DNA of 64,000 nucleotides from an uncultured Chloroflexota bacterium (GTDB lineage Bacteria; Chloroflexota; Anaerolineae; Aggregatilineales; Phototrophicaceae), in assembly GCA_937974245.1 (NCBI GenBank), contig CALJKV010000033.1, positions 1 to 64,000 on the forward strand. The letters run 5' to 3'. The notes beneath the pieces were generated by a model, which had not been told where the DNA came from, ran no database searches, and saw only the letters and a list, made by a program, of their open reading frames with translations. Every line of letters starts with the position of its first letter. Positions within the stretch are counted from its first letter, which is position 1. Position numbers and translations under genes: made by a program. Below are positions 17,100-25,990 of the stretch, in pieces.

Positions 17100-17113
17100 G
17101 TGATCTTTGTCAC
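17100..17113. promoter_or_regulatory. CRP/FNR-family operator, distal site
   Basis: GTGA-TCTTTG-TCAC has the same half-sites and spacer length. Its centre is 43 bases from that of the proximal site, close to four helical turns, and about 63 bases upstream of the inferred hdr start, a class I activating position. The remaining bases up to feoB show a weaker TGTG-N8-CACA at 17248-17263 over the feoB start codon. Confidence 0.55.
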
Positions 17114-17248
17114 TTGATATAACGACGGATTACATAAAAAAGGCCGACATCAGCAAAATTCATCCGCTTCTTTATTGCTTATTGGCTGGAATGTGGCAGA
17201 ATTGCTGCTATCGGGGTGGGAGAGAGTATTGCCAGATAAAAAGGAATT

Positions 17249-19219
17249 GTGTTGACAACCACAAGTGTAAAATGCCATCCCACTGAGGATTATCTCCCTT
17301 CCGGCCAGGAGCCGGTTATCCTGGTAGGCAATCCGAATGTTGGCAAATCCGTCGTTTTCGGCAGGTTGACCCGGCGCTATGTCACAGTGTCGAACTATCC
17401 CGGGACGACGATTGAAATTGCCCAGGGGGCGCTGCCAGATGGCACCCCGATTATCGATACCCCCGGCATCAATTCTCTGTTCAGCCTCAGCGATGATGAA
17501 CGAGTTACCCGTGACCTGGTCTTAGACCTCTACCGAAGTGCTAGGGTGCTGATTCAGGTGGCGGATGCCAAGAACCTGGGGCGTGCCTTGCTGCTCACCC
17601 ACCAGTTGGCGCTGTTGGATACGCCAATGGTGCTGGCCGTCAACATGGTTGACGAAGCGCAGGAACAGCGTATTGCGATAGATTTCGAATTACTCTCGGC
17701 CAGGCTGGGTATTGCTGTGATCCCGCTGGTCGCCATCCAGGGGCAGGGGCTGGAACAGCTCATAGGGGCCATCTCTCAGGCACGCCGCCCACATTCCCCG
17801 GCTGCCTACGAACCCGTCCTGGAAGAGGCCGTGCAGTCGCTGAGCGCGACTCTCCCTCAAGACTGCCCTGGTGTGCGCGGTCTGGCGGTGCACCTTTTGG
17901 CCGGGAACCTCACGCTGGCGACGCAGTTCAGCCTGAATGGGCGTGTTGCCAGTCTGAGCCAGACGGCGGCGGAACATTACCGGCGTCCGCTGCGCTCAGT
18001 CTTGACCATGCAGCAGATGGCCGCCGCACAAGCCCTGTTCCGAGAAGTCGTTACCATCCCTCCGCAGCGCGTTCAGGGCTGGCGCTACCGTCTCTCGAAC
18101 TGGGCGATTCACCCGGTATGGGGCGTGCCGATTTTGCTGCTGGTGCTGTTCGTCGTTTATAAATTTGTGGGAGAATTTGGCGCGGGAACGCTGGTGGATT
18201 TCATGGAGGGAGTGGTCTTTCAACAGTGGATCAATCCGTTCGTGACTCAGCTCGTGAAAACCGTGCTGCCCATCCCGCTGTTACAGGATGTTCTGGTCGG
18301 CGAATACGGGATTCTCACAATGGCACTCACCTATGGGCTGGCGCTGGTGCTGCCGATTGTCACGACGTTTTTCTTCGCCTTTTCCATCCTGGAAGATTCC
18401 GGCTATCTGCCGCGGCTGGCGGCCATGCTCAATCGTATTTTCAAGGTGATGGGGCTGAACGGCAAGGCCGTCCTGCCGATGATCCTCGGCCTGGGCTGCG
18501 ACACGATGGCGACCATCTCCACCCGTATTCTGGAAACCCGGCGGGAACGTATATTGACGACATTTCTCCTGGCGCTGGGCGTGCCATGTTCGGCGCAGTT
18601 AGGTGTCATTCTGGGGATGATGGGCAAACTCAGCCCACTGGGCGTGATGATCTGGGGCGGCATGGTCGCCACGACGGTGCTGGTCGTCGGTTGGTTGGCG
18701 GCGAAGCTGCTGCCCGGCGAACGCAGCGAGTTTATCCTGGAACTGCCGCCGCTGCGGATGCCGATGCTCTCCAACGTGGCGATTAAGACAGTAGCCCGCA
18801 TTGAGTGGTACTTGAAAGAAGTACTGCCGATGTTCATCGGTGCAACGTTGATTCTCTTCGTGGTGGATAAAATCGGGCTGCTGGTGGTCATTGAGCAACT
18901 CTTCTCGCCGCTGGTTGTCGGGGCGCTGGGGCTGCCGGTAGCGGCAACCGGGGCGTTCCTGATCGGCTTCCTGCGCCGCGATTACGGTGCCGCCGGGCTG
19001 TTCGCGCTGGCGGTAGCGGGGCAGTTGGACGGCGTGCAGTTGGTGGTAAGTATGGTCGTCATCACCCTGTTCATCCCCTGTATTGCCAACGTCCTGGTGA
19101 TTTTGAAAGAGTTCGGCTGGCGAGTGATGGTTGGTGTGCTGGCGACCGTCTTCCCGATTGCATTTCTGGCCGGTATCATCCTGAACCTGGTGTTACGGGC
19201 GCTCAGGGTGACATTGTGA
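17249..19219 (+). CDS. feoB: Ferrous iron transporter FeoB
   Basis: 656 residues from GTG 17249 with AAGGA 4-5 bases upstream. N-terminal G domain: G1 GNPNVGKS (27-34), TTIE, DTPG and NMVDE motifs. A cytoplasmic spacer follows, then membrane segments with two Gate-like halves (ILEDSGYLPRLA; GLGCDTMATISTRI; VPCSAQLGVI; FIPCIANVLVI). It imports Fe2+ under GTP control. Divergent from the Fe-S-rich hdr operon, with which it may share control. FeoA follows 10 bases later, the reverse of the usual feoA-feoB order. Confidence 0.95.
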   Translation: MLTTTSVKCHPTEDYLPSGQEPVILVGNPNVGKSVVFGRLTRRYVTVSNYPGTTIEIAQGALPDGTPIIDTPGINSLFSLSDDERVTRDLVLDLYRSARVLIQVADAKNLGRALLLTHQLALLDTPMVLAVNMVDEAQEQRIAIDFELLSARLGIAVIPLVAIQGQGLEQLIGAISQARRPHSPAAYEPVLEEAVQSLSATLPQDCPGVRGLAVHLLAGNLTLATQFSLNGRVASLSQTAAEHYRRPLRSVLTMQQMAAAQALFREVVTIPPQRVQGWRYRLSNWAIHPVWGVPILLLVLFVVYKFVGEFGAGTLVDFMEGVVFQQWINPFVTQLVKTVLPIPLLQDVLVGEYGILTMALTYGLALVLPIVTTFFFAFSILEDSGYLPRLAAMLNRIFKVMGLNGKAVLPMILGLGCDTMATISTRILETRRERILTTFLLALGVPCSAQLGVILGMMGKLSPLGVMIWGGMVATTVLVVGWLAAKLLPGERSEFILELPPLRMPMLSNVAIKTVARIEWYLKEVLPMFIGATLILFVVDKIGLLVVIEQLFSPLVVGALGLPVAATGAFLIGFLRRDYGAAGLFALAVAGQLDGVQLVVSMVVITLFIPCIANVLVILKEFGWRVMVGVLATVFPIAFLAGIILNLVLRALRVTL

Positions 19220-19229
19220 GGTAAACATC

Positions 19230-19664
19230 ATGCACTGCCCGTTATGTAATTATGAATTTGACGAACAGGAAATGACCTGCCATACGTCGTGCGCCTTCAA
19301 CCGGCAGTGCGCGGTGATCTGCTGCCCCAATTGTGGCTACCAGATGGTGGATGAAAGCCGGACACGCATCGCCAGTTGGCTGCGGGAGCGCCTGGGCAGT
19401 AAGCCGAAACCCATACTCGCTCCCGCCGACCCATCCCTGTCGGCCATCAGCGCGTTGCAGCCCGGCCAATCGGCGACGGTGGTTGCCGTCACCGGCGACG
19501 ATACCAACCGCCAGGAACGCCTGAGCATGTATGGCATTATGCCCGGCGCACTGGTCACACTGCGGCAGCGCCAACCGGCCTATGTGTTGCATGTCGGCTT
19601 CACCGAACTCTCATTGGAACGGGAGGTGGCCGACTCTATCCTGGTTGAGCCGCTGGTGTCATAA
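19230..19664 (+). CDS. feoA: FeoA-domain protein with Cys-rich N-terminal extension
   Basis: 144 residues. The C-terminal half (about 72-142) is a FeoA SH3-like domain (ALQPGQSATVVAVTGDD ... RLSMYGIMPGALVTLRQRQPAYVLHVGFTELSLEREVADSILV), thought to regulate FeoB. The first 45 residues hold eight cysteines (CPLC, C, C, C, CC, C arranged as MHCPLCNYEF ... CHTSCAFNRQC ... CCPNCGYQM), looking like a zinc ribbon or Fe-S/iron-sensing module. Ordinary FeoA proteins are about 75-90 residues and lack this. Converges on the giant kinase gene with a 14-base gap. Confidence 0.88.
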   Translation: MHCPLCNYEFDEQEMTCHTSCAFNRQCAVICCPNCGYQMVDESRTRIASWLRERLGSKPKPILAPADPSLSAISALQPGQSATVVAVTGDDTNRQERLSMYGIMPGALVTLRQRQPAYVLHVGFTELSLEREVADSILVEPLVS

Positions 19665-19678
19665 CCGGATATTCCCCC

Positions 19679-22600
19679 TCAGCTTTCGACCTCGCACAGC
19701 GGCTCGATACGGTACTGCGCCCGCTCCTCGCAGGTGAAGTCACGCACGTAGCGGTTTTCAGGAATCCAGGCGAGCAGTTCGTCCAGTGAGAGGTCAGCGA
19801 CTCGCCATTGAATCATGTTATTGCCGAAGTTCCCAGTCGGCGATGCGGGAACATACCAGATGGTTTGGGAGTCAGGACTAAATGCGACATTGGTTGGAAC
19901 AGCTCTGCCACCAGCAGGTACATACTGGAGTATCTCCCCGTTATTGAAGTTCCACAAGATAACTAATCCAGTATATGCCTCACGCGAAACAGCATATTTC
20001 CCATTTGATGCGATTTCGACCGTAAGAATGTTGTTTTGATGCCCAATAAACTGTCTGAGACTTTCACCTGTTTGAAGATCAACCAGTATCATTCGTGCAT
20101 CAGTAGTCGCTGCCAGAGCTGTAGTCTCATCTGGGCCGAAAACTATATCCATTGTTGAAACATTGAATGTAAAGCGTCGAATCTGTTCCCCAGTAGCAAT
20201 ATCCCAAAGGATAATATCTTGCCCGAATGCCGAAGTCGTCAATGCCAGCGTACCATCTACATTGAAATCAATACCAGTAACGTCAATATCGTCTACAAAG
20301 CTACGGATAATTCGTCCAGTCTCGAGATCCCATAGAAACAATTCCCCCAACCCAGCTGCACCTGTTACATACTGTTGCGAACTAACTAGTGCTGTACGAC
20401 CATCCGGACTGAATTCTACTGCTCGAATATTGTACTGATGACCCTCTAGACGACGGATAAGGGTTCCAGATTTAGTATCCCACAATGTTAAAATGGGTGA
20501 CTCGGTACTTCCCGCCCAATTTCCACAACCCATGAGTAGCTCGGTACCGTCAGGGCTAAGGTCAACAAATGCCCATAAGCCCGCCCCGTTTTCATTACCA
20601 AAATGAGAAATCTCTTCACGCGTTGTATAGTTCCAAACTACGGCATCACAATTGTAGCCGCCCCCGGCAATATATTGCATGCCCTGGCTGATAGATATGG
20701 TCGTAAATCCGGTGTCATAGTCAGTCTCTACACTTCCTATTTGACCAGAGACAGATAGATTCCATAGGCGGATGCTACCGCTATCCGTTCCGGTCAATAT
20801 CTTTTTGCTCTGAGAATCGACTGCAGCTGTATTGATGTAAATGTATCTGCCTTCGACCAAATCATGATGGTCATCCAAGCGATATAACTCCTGATCCCAT
20901 TTGACACCACTCCAAATCTTTATACTGGTGCCATTACAAATCATGAGATATTGCCCATCTGGAGACATCAATAAACAAGGCACATACTCGAATACGGAAG
21001 CTATCTGAGCTTCTCTTGATGGCATATCCCATCGTGCCAGCATTTTATTTACTGCTGCCACAAAGAAAGTGCCATCTGGGCTAAAAGCCGCTGACAAAAT
21101 CCTTGCAGAGTTTTCCAGGCGTGACAAGATTTCCCCACGTCCCACGTCCCACAGAACAATGGTTGTGTCGTCAGAGCCGGAGAGGATAGTCTGTTCATCT
21201 GGGCTGAACAGGACGACATTCACCGCGCCGGAATGCCCTTCTAGCCGGTGGAGTATCGCGCCGCTTGCTACGTCCCATACCAGCACCAGGTTATCTTCTC
21301 CGCCGGATACAGCCGTCAACCCATCTTTGCTCACCGCGAGACTATTGACCGCTGCCGTATGTCCTTCGTAGCGCCGGATGATGTTCCCGGTCTGTACGTC
21401 CCACAGGATGAGTGTCCCGTCATCAGAACCGGAGAGAATCGCCTGTCCATCAGGAGTGAAAGCCAGCGCATTGACCCAGCCGGTATGCCCCTCGTAGCGC
21501 CGCACCTCGGTATAGGTCGTTAAATCCCACAGCGCGATTTCGCCCACTGTACATGTATCCCCTTCAAGCACAGCGCAGCTCCCCGAAATGCCATACTGCG
21601 AGTCCGGGCTGAATGCCACCGCCCGAATTTCATTGCCGCTTTCACGCAAAATCGCCCGCGTGCCGGGGGCAAACGCCACTTCCGAAAGGGTGCGCACCAC
21701 CTCGGCGGGTGGGTTATCACCCTGTGCTGCTTCCAGTGCCAGCGCCAACCCCAGGTCGGAACGCCCGGCAGCTACTTCCTTTTCTGCATCACTTGCCAGA
21801 ACCAGGCTGTGGTTGGTAGCGGCCTCACGTTCAGCTTCGGCACGAGCTTCCTGTGCCTGCTGCTCCCGGTCAACGGCCACCAGGGAGAGACCGAGCGCGG
21901 CAACAAGGAACACTGAAAGGGCGATCACCAGATTACGCAGGTTGGTCGCAGCACGCTGGCGCTGCTCGGCTAACTGGCGCTGCGTCTCCAATTCCTGCTG
22001 CTGCCGCAGTTGCTCATCCTGTTCACGGCGCTGTTGCTCGTGGATGCTGGTTTCCAAAAAGGCGCGCTCCCTCCGTGTGAGCGCCATCTGTGTCTCTGCC
22101 GCCCACCCGGCAAACTGTTCCAGCCGCGCTCCACGTAGCAGGAAGCTGACATCGCGCCCCCCCGTGTGCCACTCCCGAGCCATCTGCGCGAGCTGACGCT
22201 GCCAGCGGATCTCCTCGCGGCAGTCATTCAGCCATTCGCGCAGCCGTTCCCATTCCAGCAGGATCGCTTCGTGGGCGACCTCAACCGTCGGCGTCCGCGT
22301 GGCGGGGTCGTGGTCGAGCAAGAGCAGCCGGTAAGCCGCATACGTATCAATGATCTCGTCTATCAGGTCGGTGCTGCCATGCCCATCGTGTCCCGCCTCG
22401 GGTGCAATCGCCAGCAGTTCGGAGCGGGGTGTGCGCCGCCGGGTATCGGTCGTGCCTTCGCCCAGCGTGACCAGCCGCAGGAACATCTGACGTGTGAGTT
22501 CCTGCCCAACGGCATCCAGACTCAGATACACCTCGTCGGCCCGCTTTGCCAGCGCCCCTACCGCGCCGCCGATCTCATGGTAAGCCTGGTTGGTCAGCCG

Positions 22601-24493
22601 CCGCCCGTCGCGCCGTTCGAAGAGTTCGGTCAGGGCATATTGCAGCAGGGGGAGCGCCCCGGCCTGGTAGTTCATCTCCCCGACAATCGTGGCAACCAGC
22701 CCCTCTTCCAGGCGTATGCCGACCCGTTGCGCCGGGCCAGCAATCGCCCGTTCCAGCCCCTTCGCCGTCAGCGGTAGCAGGGTCTCCATGCGTTGACGCA
22801 CCAGTTCGCCAAATTCCGGGTAACGCAGCGGGCGATCGTAGAAGTCCGCCCGCAGGGTGATGACCACCCGCACCCGGCTGCGCGTCTCCGTGACCGCTGT
22901 CCGCAGCAGGTTCATGAACTGAATACGCTCGTCGTTCTCATTCACCAGCGTGAACAGCTCCTCAAACTGATCCACGATCAACACCAATTCGCTGCCGTCT
23001 CCCGGCAGAATCAACCCGGCAGCCCGCAGCAGGCCGCGTTCGTCCCGCGCCAGCTGTTCACGCAGGTTGCCCGCCTGATTCGCCGCCAGCCGCGTGAGCG
23101 CGACTTCGAGTTCGTCCAGCGGGTGTGCCCCTGGAAGCATGTCTACGACGAACCATTTTTCCGAACCGGGCAGCTTGCCCGCCCACAGCGCTGGAATCAA
23201 CCCGGCTTTCACGAGGCTGCTTTTGCCGCTGCCGCTGGGGCCGATGACAGCCAGGAAACGTCCCAGGGCGTGGTTCTCCGCCATGCGCCCCACCAGTTTA
23301 TCTATCAGTTCCTCGCGCCCGAAGAAATCCAGGTGGTCAGCCGGCTGGAAGGCCAGCAGCCCCTTATACGGGTTCTCCGGCTCTGGCAGCCCGGTGCTAC
23401 TGGTCGTGGCGCCGGATACCCGCCCGCTCTCATCGCGTTCGCCGCTCACAATCAGGTCAAGTTCCCTGGCGCGGATGACCGCCTGCACGCGGCTGCGAAC
23501 GCCCAGCTTGCGGTACACCTGACGGATGTGCCACTTCACCGTCGGCTCGCTGATAAACAGGTTGTTGGCGATTTCCTTGTTGGACAGCCCGTCGGCGATA
23601 CATTGCAGGATTTCCTGTTCGCGGTAGGTCAACTGCTCCACGATATTCTGCTCACTGGGCGTCACCACCGGGCGCACACCTTCGCGGAATGCGACCGCCA
23701 GCGCCAGCACGTCCGGATAGCGGTGCGCCGGGTCTTTAGCCGTCGCCCGCTGAATAATGGCATTGATTTCGTCCCGCACCACTGGGTCGAGTTTCTCGAT
23801 TACGGGCAGTGGATCATTGATATGCTTGTACAGCCGTTCGACTGCCGAGCAGTTGGGGAAGGGGTGTTCGCCGGTCAGCACTTCGTAGAGCACGACACCC
23901 AGACTGTAAATGTCGGTGCAGGGTGTCACCGGCTCACCGCGTGCCTGCTCCGGCGAGATGTAATCCAATGACCCTACGATGTCATCCGGTTTCGTCAATC
24001 CGGCGCTGATGTCCCTCAGCACTTTGGCGATGCCGAAGTCAGCCAGGTAGGCGTTGCCATCTTCATCCAGCAGGATATTGCCAGGCTTCAGGTCACGGTG
24101 GATGATGCCGCACCGGTGTGCCAGCGCCAGGGCCGAACACACCTGATCTATCAGCAGAGCCGCCGCTGCCAGGTCAAACGGGCCGTCTTTGAGGGCAGTG
24201 TGCAGGCTGCCCCCACGCAGCCAGCGCATGACAAGGTAAGCGCCTTGTGGGTCACGCCAGTAGTCATAGAGTGGAGTGATATAGGGGTGTTCCAACCGGG
24301 CTATAACTTGTGCTTCCGTTTCAAAGCGCCGGATAAAGTCCGGTTGGTTGGCGAAACCGGGCAGGATGATCTTGACCGCGACTTCTCGATCTATGGTGGA
24401 CTGTCTGGCACGATACACCGCGCCGAAGCCCCCTGCGCCGATCCGTTCGATGAGTTGATACCCTTTCAGGGTTCTCCCGCTCCAGTTGTCCAT
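19679..24493 (-). CDS. Ser/Thr kinase - LuxR HTH - STAND ATPase - WD40 fusion protein
   Basis: 1604 residues from ATG 24493 (GGGGGAACC before it). In order: a complete protein kinase (IGAGGFGAVY; HRDLKPGN; DFG; about 10-270); a LuxR-type HTH (LTYREQEILQCIADGLSNKEIANNLFISEPTVKWHIRQVYRKLGV, about 285-345); a STAND/AAA ATPase (FFGREELIDKL; Walker A GPSGSGKSSL; Walker B-like LVLIVDQFEELF); a helical region with a Gln/Arg-rich coiled coil; one membrane segment (NLVIALSVFLVAALGLSLVAV); about 14 WD40 repeats; and a short tail ending in TCEERAQYRIEPLCE. A DNA-binding domain and a membrane anchor in one chain is unusual. Bases of the WD40 half are more AT-rich than the rest. STAND proteins with WD40 sensors are signal or conflict receptors; the input and output here are unknown. 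Confidence 0.9.
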   Translation of the reverse strand: MDNWSGRTLKGYQLIERIGAGGFGAVYRARQSTIDREVAVKIILPGFANQPDFIRRFETEAQVIARLEHPYITPLYDYWRDPQGAYLVMRWLRGGSLHTALKDGPFDLAAAALLIDQVCSALALAHRCGIIHRDLKPGNILLDEDGNAYLADFGIAKVLRDISAGLTKPDDIVGSLDYISPEQARGEPVTPCTDIYSLGVVLYEVLTGEHPFPNCSAVERLYKHINDPLPVIEKLDPVVRDEINAIIQRATAKDPAHRYPDVLALAVAFREGVRPVVTPSEQNIVEQLTYREQEILQCIADGLSNKEIANNLFISEPTVKWHIRQVYRKLGVRSRVQAVIRARELDLIVSGERDESGRVSGATTSSTGLPEPENPYKGLLAFQPADHLDFFGREELIDKLVGRMAENHALGRFLAVIGPSGSGKSSLVKAGLIPALWAGKLPGSEKWFVVDMLPGAHPLDELEVALTRLAANQAGNLREQLARDERGLLRAAGLILPGDGSELVLIVDQFEELFTLVNENDERIQFMNLLRTAVTETRSRVRVVITLRADFYDRPLRYPEFGELVRQRMETLLPLTAKGLERAIAGPAQRVGIRLEEGLVATIVGEMNYQAGALPLLQYALTELFERRDGRRLTNQAYHEIGGAVGALAKRADEVYLSLDAVGQELTRQMFLRLVTLGEGTTDTRRRTPRSELLAIAPEAGHDGHGSTDLIDEIIDTYAAYRLLLLDHDPATRTPTVEVAHEAILLEWERLREWLNDCREEIRWQRQLAQMAREWHTGGRDVSFLLRGARLEQFAGWAAETQMALTRRERAFLETSIHEQQRREQDEQLRQQQELETQRQLAEQRQRAATNLRNLVIALSVFLVAALGLSLVAVDREQQAQEARAEAEREAATNHSLVLASDAEKEVAAGRSDLGLALALEAAQGDNPPAEVVRTLSEVAFAPGTRAILRESGNEIRAVAFSPDSQYGISGSCAVLEGDTCTVGEIALWDLTTYTEVRRYEGHTGWVNALAFTPDGQAILSGSDDGTLILWDVQTGNIIRRYEGHTAAVNSLAVSKDGLTAVSGGEDNLVLVWDVASGAILHRLEGHSGAVNVVLFSPDEQTILSGSDDTTIVLWDVGRGEILSRLENSARILSAAFSPDGTFFVAAVNKMLARWDMPSREAQIASVFEYVPCLLMSPDGQYLMICNGTSIKIWSGVKWDQELYRLDDHHDLVEGRYIYINTAAVDSQSKKILTGTDSGSIRLWNLSVSGQIGSVETDYDTGFTTISISQGMQYIAGGGYNCDAVVWNYTTREEISHFGNENGAGLWAFVDLSPDGTELLMGCGNWAGSTESPILTLWDTKSGTLIRRLEGHQYNIRAVEFSPDGRTALVSSQQYVTGAAGLGELFLWDLETGRIIRSFVDDIDVTGIDFNVDGTLALTTSAFGQDIILWDIATGEQIRRFTFNVSTMDIVFGPDETTALAATTDARMILVDLQTGESLRQFIGHQNNILTVEIASNGKYAVSREAYTGLVILWNFNNGEILQYVPAGGRAVPTNVAFSPDSQTIWYVPASPTGNFGNNMIQWRVADLSLDELLAWIPENRYVRDFTCEERAQYRIEPLCEVES

Positions 24494-24636
24494 GGTTCCC
24501 CCTTTTACAACCATCGCGTTATATCCATTATAATGTTCTTTTTGCCACCCCCTCCTTTTTCACTCCTGTATCGTTTTATATCACTCCGCTATTTATTACA
24601 GAAAAAGACATTCATTACGAATATAGTGGGGCGGGG

Positions 24637-24656
24637 TTTGGGCGGGGTTGCCCAAA
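24637..24656. other. Small hairpin in the intergenic region 24494-24751
   Basis: TTTGGGC (24637-24643) pairs with GCCCAAA (24650-24656) around a 6-base loop, between the kinase start and the first CxxC gene. The AT-rich stretch 24530-24620 probably holds the kinase promoter. No gene is seen here. Confidence 0.4.
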
Positions 24657-24751
24657 TGTGATGTTACAGTCAAAGTGTCAGGGCAGATCGCAGCGCAGCG
24701 TCCACCGTAGTCAGCACGGGACAATGATCCAGAGATGACAAAGGGGGCGTT

Positions 24752-25069
24752 ATGGACTACCGGGATATGGAATACCGCCGGGTTCACCGGCGAAAACAGT
24801 GGTTGAAGGATCGTGACCAGCATCAATTGGTGAAGATTGTCCGCATGGGACAGAAGACTGACCGGCAGATTTGGGCGACGATGCCCCTGGAAACTGCACT
24901 GGCGCTGTGCCAAAGCATACGCCAGGAACAGGCGCGCTGGTCCCTGGCTCCAGCGGCTTGGCGCTGCCGGATATGCCAGATGAAAGGAAGTAAGGGCATT
25001 CCGGCGCGGATTAATGGACAGTGCACCTGCCCGAATGTCGCGGTGCGTTTCCAACCACAGGCCACATAA
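24752..25069 (+). CDS. Small CxxC protein, copy 1 of a tandem pair
   Basis: 105 residues; basic N-terminus with Arg/Lys-rich helices and a C-terminal Cys module WRCRICQMKGSKGIPA...GQCTCPNVAVRF. It is clearly a paralogue of the next gene: both share PLETAL-x2-C(Q/E)-x-I and the same CxxC-x(16)-CxC spacing. The four cysteines could bind zinc. GGGGGCG lies just before the ATG. Family not recognised; divergent from the giant kinase. Confidence 0.65.
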   Translation: MDYRDMEYRRVHRRKQWLKDRDQHQLVKIVRMGQKTDRQIWATMPLETALALCQSIRQEQARWSLAPAAWRCRICQMKGSKGIPARINGQCTCPNVAVRFQPQAT

Positions 25070-25232
25070 GCGAAACGGTCTTGCATCCCACTGAGCACCG
25101 CAACCGCGTTGTCAATCCCCTGCCAATACCCTCCTTTAAGAACGGGGACAAAGCCACCAGTGTGATTTACCCTGTAGATATAGTTAGTGTAATAAAGCCC
25201 GCAATGTCATATATCTTTCGGGGGACGGAACA

Positions 25233-25535
25233 ATGACATTCACACCCAGGGATTACGAGCTAGATCAGGAATACCGCCAGCGCCAGATGTTGGCGGCGGA
25301 ACGGGGACGGCTGGCGCAGACGGCTACAGCAGGACAGCCCAGCGGCGTTCCACTAGAGACTGCCCTAAAAATGTGCGAAGCCATTCAGGGGGAACGCGCC
25401 CGGAAGTTGTTGTCGCTGGCGGCCTGGAAGTGTCGCGTCTGTCGTCTCAAGGGAGCGAACGGGATTCCCGCCGGCCTCTCCGGCGAATGCCACTGCGCGG
25501 CAGTGACCGCCCGTTTCCAACGGCAAGGTGCGTAA
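25233..25535 (+). CDS. Small CxxC protein, copy 2 of a tandem pair
   Basis: 100 residues. The C-terminal module WKCRVCRLKGANGIPA...GECHCAAVTARFQ aligns without gaps to copy 1, and GVPLETALKMCEAIQGERARK matches MPLETALALCQSIRQEQARW. The N-terminal third differs (Gln/Arg-rich). Start is ATG 25233 with GGGGGACGG before it. The pair probably arose by local duplication. Function unknown. Confidence 0.65.
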   Translation: MTFTPRDYELDQEYRQRQMLAAERGRLAQTATAGQPSGVPLETALKMCEAIQGERARKLLSLAAWKCRVCRLKGANGIPAGLSGECHCAAVTARFQRQGA

Positions 25536-25637
25536 TCAACCGATCGTGTTGTTAGCGATTGACCTGGTGCCGGTCATCCAGGCAGTGGTTACGCAGGGGG
25601 GCGTGCTGCCTGGATACCGGGTCAGAAAGGGAATACT

Positions 25638-25979
25638 ATGCGACGCTTATGGATTGCTGTACTGCTAGTGCTGGTCGTAGGGAGTATTGGGGTTATCTCC
25701 GCGCAGGAAGAGGGGAATCCTAACGCGCCTAGCTTGTTCAGTGGGTTTGCCGCCGATTCATACGTCCCCATGTCTACCCCGGCTGAAACTACCTTTAATC
25801 CTGAAACCACCCGCTATGCCCTGAGTGCGGATCAATCCGGCCAGTTGATCGCAGCGGTGACGCGGGTGACAGCTCATCTCTCCCCGGTGCGCGTAGCGCT
25901 CGCGGGGACAAGTTACGTGCTGGTGGTGCATCTCCACCTGCAAGAAGTGATGCTCAGCAGCCTACTCGGGCTGCGTTGA
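25638..25979 (+). CDS. Small secreted protein, unknown; possible frameshift near the end
   Basis: 113 residues with a signal peptide (MRRLWIAVLLVLVVGSIGVISAQ) and AAAGGGAAT upstream. The mature part shows no known domain. The last 25 residues turn hydrophobic (SYVLVVHLHLQEVMLSSLLGLR) in a way not expected of an exported chain, whereas the +2 frame there gives a Gly/Ala/Pro-rich tail ending in a stop a few bases later, so a frameshift near 25915 is possible. Confidence 0.5.
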   Translation: MRRLWIAVLLVLVVGSIGVISAQEEGNPNAPSLFSGFAADSYVPMSTPAETTFNPETTRYALSADQSGQLIAAVTRVTAHLSPVRVALAGTSYVLVVHLHLQEVMLSSLLGLR

Positions 25980-25990
25980 TTTAAGATTTG

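Noticed and set aside
16921..17103. 60-codon plus-strand open frame in the hdr/feo region
   Set aside because: No ribosome site and it runs through the palindromic operators; best seen as control DNA.
17248..17263. TGTG-N8-CACA over the feoB start as a third CRP-like site
   Set aside because: Inner bases do not match the consensus and the site covers the start codon; it may be chance. Mentioned only within the distal-site entry.
22793..23971. 392-codon plus-strand open frame
   Set aside because: Antisense to the kinase/STAND region of the giant gene, whose domains are unmistakable.
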